From Ruminococcus sp. UBA1366 (GTDB taxonomy: Bacteria > Bacillota > Clostridia > Oscillospirales > Ruminococcaceae), in contig DBRO01000093.1 of the NCBI GenBank assembly GCA_002306005.1, positions 4,639-9,987 of the forward strand: a DNA stretch of 5,349 bases, in the 5' to 3' direction. Position numbers and translations under genes: made by a program. Shown here piece by piece: positions 1 to 4,391 of this stretch (position 1 is its first letter; each line of letters opens with the position of its first letter). The notes below the pieces were generated by a model that was not told the origin of the DNA, did not search any database, and was given only the letters and a program-made list of their open reading frames with translations.

Positions 1-71
1 GCCGGGGCATACCGGCTATGTATGAGTCGCCATGTGGCGTTTCGAAACGTTCGCCATTTTGTCTGATTCAT
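1..71 (-). CDS. Unidentified protein, N-terminal 23 codons only (cut by left edge)
   Basis: An open frame starts at an ATG (69-71) and stays open to the window edge. The visible peptide begins MNQTKWRTFRNATWR and continues LIHSRYAP; it is basic and rich in Trp and Arg, with no signal peptide or membrane segment so far. The start is supported by a strong ribosome binding site (79-87, 7 nt upstream) and a near-consensus promoter (121-148), so a transcribed gene is likely. I do not recognise the family from so short a piece. The same 56 bases carry several inverted repeats, so part of the region could instead be a structured leader. A competing ATG at 103-105 opens a 29-codon frame ending at 16-18, but it lacks a comparable ribosome binding site. 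Confidence 0.5.
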   Translation of the reverse strand, partial: MNQTKWRTFRNATWRLIHSRYAP

Positions 72-78
72 TTGTTGA

Positions 79-87
79 TCCTTCCTT
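79..87 (-). promoter_or_regulatory. Ribosome binding site of the left-edge gene
   Basis: Read on the minus strand the sequence is AAGGAAGGA, a purine-rich Shine-Dalgarno sequence ending 7 nt before the ATG at 69-71. It decides between this start and the competing upstream ATG at 103-105. Confidence 0.65.
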
Positions 88-120
88 ATTTGTTCTTCTG
101 TTCATTTTCTCTCTATGATT

Positions 121-148
121 ATTTTAACATATTCAAAGAAAAAGTCAA
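121..148 (-). promoter_or_regulatory. Sigma-A type promoter for the left-edge gene
   Basis: On the minus strand there is a -35 box TTGACT (143-148; 5 of 6 to consensus), a 16-nt spacer, and a -10 box TAAAAT (121-126; 5 of 6) preceded by TGT, an extended -10 element. Transcription would start near position 112-115, giving an untranslated leader of about 40 nt before the ATG at 71. The -35 box lies inside the 3' arm of the terminator hairpin of the upstream gene. This is a call from motif match only. Confidence 0.75.
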
Positions 149-173
149 GGCATTTTTTCCAAATCCCTTGACT
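134..173 (-). terminator. Rho-independent terminator after the wall hydrolase
   Basis: The arms AGTCAAGG (143-150) and CCTTGACT (166-173) are perfect 8-bp complements. After one C-C mismatch on the plus strand (G-G in the RNA), a further 4 bp (152-155 with 161-164) close a 5-nt loop. On the minus strand the stem is followed at once by a T-run, TTTTCTTT (135-142). The hairpin begins 23 nt after the hydrolase stop codon. It probably ends the transcript of that gene and perhaps of the whole gene row. The opposite strand also has a T-rich run after the stem (174-183), so it could act in both directions. Confidence 0.8.
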
Positions 174-196
174 CTTATTTTTTGTCTATGTATTGC

Positions 197-1339
197 TTAT
201 TTAAAATACCTTTGTCCATCCACTTCCAGGCAGAAAGTTAGGCTTTCAAACCATGCCGCCGTGGAACCGGAACAATAAGTCGGCGAATAGAAATACAACG
301 CGCCCTTACTGTTATCCTCACCGGCAAGCGCCCGATCCACACACTCAATGGTCGTTTTTGTCGGTGTTCTATATTTATCGTAGTAGTTGTTGATCGCCGT
401 AAACTGATTTTTAGCCGTCAGCACGCCTTTGAGTGTACTGGGGAAGCGAGAGTTCTGCACGCGGTTGATAATGACGTTTGCAACCGCAAGCTTGCTTTCC
501 TTGGAACATCCTCCGACTTCGCCTTCTACAACATACAGGAGCATTTGATATTCCTCATCGGAATAAGAAATCACCGGTTCGTCGCTGGAAGAAACTTTTT
601 TGGTCTCCTCTGTTTTTGCAGCTTTTGCCTCAGTTTTTTCAGCCTTTGCCTCTGTTTTCTTTGCGGTGGTCGTCACGGTTTCCGGTGCTTTTTCCGTAAG
701 GTAATCTTCGCTTATGTAACCGGTTTTATCCGAAGCCTTGACTTTGTACCAGCCGTTATCGGTTTTACCGAGCACCGAAACTTTGGTGCCATCGCTGATC
801 AACTTGATCTTGTCATATTCCGTACCCGCATTCTTCCGAAGATTCACATCAACGGTTGCGTACATGGTTACCGCTTCCTCGTATTCCGTATAGGAAATCT
901 TTTTCGCGGTTGTGGTGACTGCCTTTGTTGTAGTTGTCTCTTTTTTTGCCGCAGTTGTTTTTGCGGTTGTTGTTTCTTTTGTTTCTTTTGTAGTTGTTGT
1001 TTGCACCGTTGTGGTTGCCACCGTGGTTGTTGTTCCTTCCTTCACCTGCGCTGCGTTAAAATTATATGCTGCAACGCCTGCTTTCCACCAGCTCATGGTG
1101 CCGGGGTAATCCCCCTGCGCAACAGTTGTTGTGGTAACGGCAACTTCCTGTGCTGCCTGCGCTTGGGAAGTCGATTCAATTTCCGGAGTACGGTTTCCAA
1201 CGGAAAGAATCGCCATTGCGCCGACTGCGATTACACTGCATACGCCAATGCTCAGAACCGCGCCAATCTTTTTTACGGAAATCTTCTTTATTTCTTTTTC
1301 TGAAGATACCGCGGTTTCCGAGATTTCCTCGTGTGTCAT
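197..1339 (-). CDS. Membrane-anchored cell-wall hydrolase, SH3b plus SleB-type (Hydrolase_2) domains
   Basis: This 380-residue protein likely trims peptidoglycan outside the membrane. A short charged cytoplasmic N-terminus (1-24) is followed by one hydrophobic segment (about 25-47) acting as an uncleaved signal anchor. Next come an aromatic patch (TMSWWKAG, 81-88), a Thr-rich stalk (101-146), a bacterial SH3 domain (about 157-216, with NLRKNAG and GWYKVK), a Lys/Glu/Ala linker (228-248), and a C-terminal SleB/CwlJ-like domain (about 264-380). By alignment from memory, the catalytic Glu is E274 in VEGEVGG; the family features AVANVIINRV, RFPSTLKGV and NQFTA follow. SleB relatives are lytic transglycosylases, but the anchor and stalk suggest a vegetative surface enzyme rather than a spore cortex one. 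There is no LPXTG-type sorting motif. The start is an ATG with AGAAGTGAT just upstream. The gene lies downstream of the sortase, and a strong terminator follows it. Confidence 0.85.
   Translation of the reverse strand: MTHEEISETAVSSEKEIKKISVKKIGAVLSIGVCSVIAVGAMAILSVGNRTPEIESTSQAQAAQEVAVTTTTVAQGDYPGTMSWWKAGVAAYNFNAAQVKEGTTTTVATTTVQTTTTKETKETTTAKTTAAKKETTTTKAVTTTAKKISYTEYEEAVTMYATVDVNLRKNAGTEYDKIKLISDGTKVSVLGKTDNGWYKVKASDKTGYISEDYLTEKAPETVTTTAKKTEAKAEKTEAKAAKTEETKKVSSSDEPVISYSDEEYQMLLYVVEGEVGGCSKESKLAVANVIINRVQNSRFPSTLKGVLTAKNQFTAINNYYDKYRTPTKTTIECVDRALAGEDNSKGALYFYSPTYCSGSTAAWFESLTFCLEVDGQRYFK
596..658 (-). repeat. Three tandem 21-bp repeats coding a 7-residue linker unit
   Basis: Within the hydrolase, residues 228-248 are three copies of a heptad: KTEAKAE, KTEAKAA, KTEETKK. 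The first two 21-bp units are nearly identical in DNA, while the third shares only its first half. They form a charged, probably extended or helical linker between the SH3b and hydrolase domains. Being in frame, copy-number change would alter linker length without breaking the gene. Confidence 0.75.
902..1039 (-). repeat. Thr-rich low-complexity stalk (ACA/ACC/ACT codon runs)
   Basis: Residues 101-146 of the hydrolase are about half threonine, in runs such as TTTT and TTT separated by V, K, E and A. On the plus strand this reads as irregular GTT-like triplets. Stalks of this kind are common in Gram-positive surface proteins, where they span the wall and may be glycosylated; glycosylation here is inference. 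Confidence 0.8.
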
Positions 1340-1357
1340 GGTATCACTTCTCTTTCC

Positions 1358-1379
1358 GGCAGCAAAAAAGAACGCTGCC
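1358..1379 (-). other. Hairpin just upstream of the hydrolase ribosome binding site
   Basis: GGCAGC (1358-1363) and GCTGCC (1374-1379) are perfect 6-bp arms around a 10-nt loop, which is U-rich in the RNA (GTTCTTTTTT). In the minus-strand transcript the hairpin ends about 18 nt before the hydrolase ATG, immediately 5' of the Shine-Dalgarno region. It has no T-run after the stem, so it is not a terminator. It could stabilise a processed 5' end or tune translation. The rest of the 1380-1434 gap shows nothing I can name. Confidence 0.4.
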
Positions 1380-1434
1380 TGTACGGCGCTGACCGCGTGA
1401 GAAAACGATCAGACCGAAATAAATATTTATGAAA

Positions 1435-1450
1435 CCCGCCGTAAAACGGG
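1435..1450 (-). terminator. Weak terminator-like hairpin after srtB
   Basis: CCCG (1435-1438) pairs with CGGG (1447-1450), with an alternative CCG/CGG pairing inside (1439-1441 with 1447-1449). In the minus-strand RNA it lies 12 nt after the sortase stop and is followed by TTTCATAAATATTTATTT, which is U-rich but broken. The stem is short, so at best it partly attenuates read-through into the hydrolase gene. Confidence 0.3.
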
Positions 1451-1462
1451 GATCAATCTTTT

Positions 1463-2530
1463 TTAAATATCCCAGCCGAGATAGATCTTTTTGTTGCCGT
1501 AAGCATTTCTCCACACTGCCGGAAAATAGATATCCGCGTCATCTTTTTCTTTATAAGACGCGATAAAACTGTCTACGTCGTCGTCCGCCCGAATCTTTCT
1601 TGCGACCACCACATACCGAAGATTCGAAAGCTCGTCACTACAGGTTTGTAGGGTCAGGTACTCATCATCCTCCGTGCAATCAATATCGCTGGAATACCAT
1701 GATCGTTTTCGCACATTGTCGATAAACGAATCAAAGGTATGGTCGTTATTAAAATTGATATAGTTCCAAAAATCGAACAGCGTACCGTTATCCTGCCAAC
1801 TTTCCGGATTCGCCACAAATGCGCCGATGATAATCCATTGCTGATCGGACGAATCATAGATCGTAGAATAATTGATAATCGGGTTACTTTTTAGGAATTT
1901 TACGCCCTCTTTGTACTGGTTCAATCTTGTGAACATCGTACCAAGGCTTCTTAAATTATGTCCGTAAATCACCGTGTTGTCGGAGTTGCCGTCCGCAGAA
2001 ATCGTATTGCGATAATCCGCGAAAATCCAACCGCAGCCGTTGCTGCTTTTATTAAAACTATGAGTTAGATAAAAATCATTGTCCGTGCCTTTTACTACAG
2101 CATAGTTAATAATCTTGTTTCCACTGCTTGTGGTAAAGGTCGGGATTTCAATCCAGCCGACAGTCTGGTTGTTGATCGAATACAGGTCTTTCCATGCAGA
2201 GGACATATTCACCGTACCGCCGCTGCCGTCCGGCAATTCCACCGTATCCGTTTGCGCCGCATCCGGATCAATCTGTTCTACGGTGTCAAAATCCGGCTGG
2301 TACTGCGCAATTTGTGCAACCTCCGCCGTTTCTTCCGGATCGCCCTGCAAATAGTCCATCAGCTGTCCGACAGAAACCACCAGCACCGCACAGGATGCCA
2401 CCAGTACTGCTTTCCTGAGGATTTCGCCAAATCCGTCGCCCTTCCATGGTAAAACGGTTTTCAGCACTCTCACAAAGAAATTCGAGTCATCCCGCCCGGA
2501 AACCGCGGCAAGTTCGTTCATCATGGACAT
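1463..2530 (-). CDS. srtB: Class B sortase
   Basis: This 355-residue membrane-anchored transpeptidase would cut a sorting signal on secreted proteins and join them to the wall or to one another. Residues 1-39 are cytoplasmic, one membrane segment spans about 40-56, and an acidic Gln/Asp-rich spacer (about 62-105) leads to the sortase beta-barrel (about 112-314). The catalytic triad is visible: His191 in YGHNLR, Cys297 in LTLQTCSDE and Arg305 in NLRYVVVAR. The long insertion between His and Cys, and the TLxTC motif followed by a nearby Arg, mark class B. A 50-residue tail follows the Arg, longer than in S. aureus SrtB. ATG 2530 is chosen because AGGTGA ends 6 nt upstream; a TTG at 2536 is too close to it. 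The start is 2 nt past the cinA stop, so translation is probably coupled. No NPQTN- or LPXTG-bearing substrate is encoded in the window, so its target is unknown. Confidence 0.92.
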   Translation of the reverse strand: MSMMNELAAVSGRDDSNFFVRVLKTVLPWKGDGFGEILRKAVLVASCAVLVVSVGQLMDYLQGDPEETAEVAQIAQYQPDFDTVEQIDPDAAQTDTVELPDGSGGTVNMSSAWKDLYSINNQTVGWIEIPTFTTSSGNKIINYAVVKGTDNDFYLTHSFNKSSNGCGWIFADYRNTISADGNSDNTVIYGHNLRSLGTMFTRLNQYKEGVKFLKSNPIINYSTIYDSSDQQWIIIGAFVANPESWQDNGTLFDFWNYINFNNDHTFDSFIDNVRKRSWYSSDIDCTEDDEYLTLQTCSDELSNLRYVVVARKIRADDDVDSFIASYKEKDDADIYFPAVWRNAYGNKKIYLGWDI

Positions 2531-2532
2531 CT

Positions 2533-3090
2533 TCAATCACCTTCCGCTTTCGTTCCGCCGCATAATTCCTCTAGCATTTCCAATGCCCGTATCACGGTAA
2601 GCTTTCTGATTTTTTCTCTGTCCGTTAAGAACTCCCCCGCAGCATGCACCTCATACAGCGCCAAATTCCTTACCGCCGTACCCGCATTTGCTGTTACAGC
2701 AACAAACACCGTGCCAACCGGTTTTTCCGGCGTACCGCCGTCCGGTCCTGCGATGCCCGTAATGCCAACGCCCGCATCCGCACCCGAAAGCCTCCTGACG
2801 TTTTTCGCCATGCTTTCGGCAACCTGCGCCGAAACCGCACCGTACTGTTCAATCAGTGCCCGCTCCACGCCGAGAATTCTCACTTTCGCGTCGTTGGAAT
2901 ACGTACACAGTCCCAGCCCGAAGATTTCGGACGCGCCAGCCACGGAAGTAATTTGCTGACTGAGCATTCCGCCCGTACAGCTTTCTGCCGTAGCAACGCT
3001 GATTTTGTTACCGTATAGATATTTTACTACACGCTTTGTAATAATGTCAAGCTTTTCTGTAACCGAATTGTCATTCTTAGTAGTTTTCAA
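2533..3090 (-). CDS. pncC: CinA C-terminal domain protein, probable NMN amidohydrolase (PncC type)
   Basis: This stand-alone CinA C-terminal domain has 185 residues from the chosen start; E. coli PncC has about 165. The family converts nicotinamide mononucleotide to nicotinate mononucleotide and ammonia, recycling NMN (for example from NAD-dependent DNA ligase) into NAD synthesis in the cytoplasm. Conserved blocks are AESCTGG (35-41), TYSNDAK (63-69), GAVS (84-87), GIAGPDGG (112-119) and KPVGTV (123-128). The N-terminal MoCF-like domain of full CinA is absent, and there is no membrane segment. I chose TTG 3090 because AGGTG lies 8 nt upstream; an in-frame GTG at 3117 would add 9 residues but has no clear ribosome binding site. 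The first 15-20 residues are poorly conserved in this family, so either start is possible. A gap of about 100 nt follows thiI; the sortase gene begins 2 nt after its stop. Confidence 0.88.
   Translation of the reverse strand: MKTTKNDNSVTEKLDIITKRVVKYLYGNKISVATAESCTGGMLSQQITSVAGASEIFGLGLCTYSNDAKVRILGVERALIEQYGAVSAQVAESMAKNVRRLSGADAGVGITGIAGPDGGTPEKPVGTVFVAVTANAGTAVRNLALYEVHAAGEFLTDREKIRKLTVIRALEMLEELCGGTKAEGD
2537..2542 (-). promoter_or_regulatory. Ribosome binding site of srtB inside cinA
   Basis: AGGTGA on the minus strand lies within the last codons of the cinA/pncC gene, 6 nt before the sortase ATG (2528-2530). It supports that start over TTG 2536 and implies that ribosomes finishing the upstream gene can re-start on the sortase. 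Confidence 0.65.
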
Positions 3091-3098
3091 TAAATTCA

Positions 3099-3103
3099 CA
3101 CCT
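3099..3103 (-). promoter_or_regulatory. Ribosome binding site favouring the TTG start of cinA/pncC
   Basis: AGGTG on the minus strand is followed by an 8-nt spacer and TTG (3088-3090). The upstream GTG (3115-3117) is preceded only by TTTATAGTAAAA, which has no Shine-Dalgarno match. This is the reason for choosing the shorter protein. Confidence 0.5.
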
Positions 3104-3193
3104 ACTTTTTTCAGCACTTTTACTATAAAACGACGGCATTTTTGTACATAATATGAATCACAAGGGATCTTGCTCCCGTCCGTCTTTCACTTC

Positions 3194-4372
3194 TCACTGA
3201 TAAAAAGAAATCAGCGAAAAGCGCGTTTCGGCGACGGCTTTTTGAATCAGCGGTTCGTAATCGTAAGCCAGCTGTGCGCGTTCCACATCGGCAAGCACCG
3301 GCTTGGTTTTTGGGTGCTTGGGCGTAAACACCGTACAGCAGTCCTCGTAGGGTTCCACGGAAATATCAAACGTATCAATTCTGCGGGAGATGGCAATGAT
3401 TTCTTTCTTATCCATGCCCACCACCGGCCGAAAAACCGGCATTCGGCACACGGCATCCGTGCAGACCATCGCGTCCATGGTTTGGCTTGCGACCTGCCCA
3501 ATGCTTTCACCCGTAATCAGTGCCTGTATGCCTTGCTCGGCGCAAATCCGCTGGGCAATCTCCATCATCAGCCTGCGCATAATTACCGTAAAATATTCCT
3601 CCGGGCAGTGAACCCGCATTTGCTCTTGAATTTCCGTAAACGGCACGCAAAAAAATTCGATATTACCGCAGTACTCGGAAATTTTCTTTGCCAGCTTTTC
3701 CACCTTCAGCCGCGCACGCTCGGAGGTGTACGGCGGGGACTCAAAATGGATGGCAGAAACCCGCACACCGCGTTTGGCAATCATATACCCTGCCACGGGC
3801 GAATCAATTCCGCCGGAAAGCAACAGCATGGCTCTGCCGGAAGACCCCACGGGAATCCCGCCTGCGCCCTCCTCCGCGCCCGCGTGTAAATACGCGCTTT
3901 TTTCGCGAATTTCCACCGTTACCGTCACCTCGGGATTTTTCACCCGCACGGTAAGATGCGGATACTTTTCCAAAAGCATTGCGCCAAGCTCCGTGCAAAT
4001 TTCCGGCGAATTCATCGGGTAGCGCTTGTCCGCCCGTTTTGCCGCAACCTTAAACGTCCGTGCCTGCGAAAGCTTTTCATCAAACAGAACCGCCGCCTGC
4101 GCTTTAATTTCCGCAAAATCCTTTGGAACCTCATACGCACGGCAAATGGATGCAATGCCAAACACCTTAGAGAGAATCTCCATCGCGCCGTCCATATCCT
4201 GCTGATCATCCTGCGGTGTTATATAAATGGTGGACTGCGCCCGCGAATAGGAGAACTTCCCGTGCGGATTCAGACGCCGCTTGATGTTTTTCACCAGCAT
4301 TTCCTCAAAGCTGTGCTTATTGAGTCCTTTTAAGGCGATTTCGCCGTATTTTGCCAGAATAATTTCCCTCAT
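3194..4372 (-). CDS. thiI: tRNA 4-thiouridine synthetase ThiI, short form without rhodanese domain
   Basis: ThiI adenylates U8 of tRNA and replaces its oxygen with sulfur, giving 4-thiouridine, a near-UV sensor; in some bacteria it also feeds thiazole synthesis. The N-terminal ferredoxin-like region opens with MREIILAKYGEIALKG, typical of the family. A THUMP RNA-binding domain follows (about 58-165), then the PP-loop ATPase domain with SGGIDS (186-191), ITGESIGQVASQT (286-298) and a Cys pair in EDCCTVFTPKHPKTKP (C345, C346), where the E. coli enzyme has its active Cys344. The protein ends at 392 residues; E. coli ThiI has 482, the extra part being the rhodanese domain with Cys456. Sulfur must therefore come from a partner, most simply the desulfurase just upstream. 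ATG 4372 fits the family N-terminus; an in-frame TTG 4378 sits 9 nt after AGGA and would add two residues. The stop is followed by about 100 nt without a gene. Confidence 0.95.
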   Translation of the reverse strand: MREIILAKYGEIALKGLNKHSFEEMLVKNIKRRLNPHGKFSYSRAQSTIYITPQDDQQDMDGAMEILSKVFGIASICRAYEVPKDFAEIKAQAAVLFDEKLSQARTFKVAAKRADKRYPMNSPEICTELGAMLLEKYPHLTVRVKNPEVTVTVEIREKSAYLHAGAEEGAGGIPVGSSGRAMLLLSGGIDSPVAGYMIAKRGVRVSAIHFESPPYTSERARLKVEKLAKKISEYCGNIEFFCVPFTEIQEQMRVHCPEEYFTVIMRRLMMEIAQRICAEQGIQALITGESIGQVASQTMDAMVCTDAVCRMPVFRPVVGMDKKEIIAISRRIDTFDISVEPYEDCCTVFTPKHPKTKPVLADVERAQLAYDYEPLIQKAVAETRFSLISFYQ

Positions 4373-4379
4373 ATCCAAT

Positions 4380-4391
4380 CCCCATGTTCCT
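4380..4391 (-). promoter_or_regulatory. Ribosome binding region of thiI, two candidate cores
   Basis: On the minus strand AGGA (4388-4391) directly abuts the desulfurase stop codon and is 9 nt before TTG 4378. GGGG (4380-4383) is 7 nt before ATG 4372. Both starts are in frame and differ by two codons. The position against the upstream stop indicates that the two genes share one transcript. Confidence 0.5.

Noticed and set aside
16..105. 29-codon minus-strand frame from ATG 103-105 in the leader of the left-edge gene
   Set aside because: Only an AGAGAG stretch precedes it, very close to the expected transcript start. The ATG at 69-71 has a much better ribosome binding site. A leader peptide remains possible but unsupported.
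197..260. Sorting signal at the hydrolase C-terminus as a substrate of the neighbouring sortase
   Set aside because: The protein ends in the hydrolase domain (VDGQRYFK) with no LPXTG/NPQTN motif and no C-terminal hydrophobic segment, so it is not a sortase substrate.
545..1303. Long plus-strand open frame of 252 codons opposite the hydrolase
   Set aside because: It is antisense to a gene with clear domains. Its Cys/Phe-rich composition comes from reading the Thr- and Lys/Ala-rich repeats backwards, and it has no family resemblance.
1415..1460. Possible promoter for the hydrolase (TTGATC and CATAAA on the minus strand)
   Set aside because: Both boxes match only 4 of 6 and the spacer is 19 nt, and it overlaps the weak hairpin. 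Not strong enough to annotate.
3118..3193. Possible promoter or terminator between thiI and cinA/pncC
   Set aside because: A TATAGT box (3122-3127, minus strand) has no acceptable -35 at 16-18 nt, and the only stems (GGGA/TCCC, CAAG/CTTG) are 4 bp without a T-run. Co-transcription is the simpler reading.
3170..3889. Plus-strand open frame of 239 codons opposite thiI
   Set aside because: Shadow of a well-supported gene; the predicted protein has no recognisable motif and no ribosome binding site was evident.
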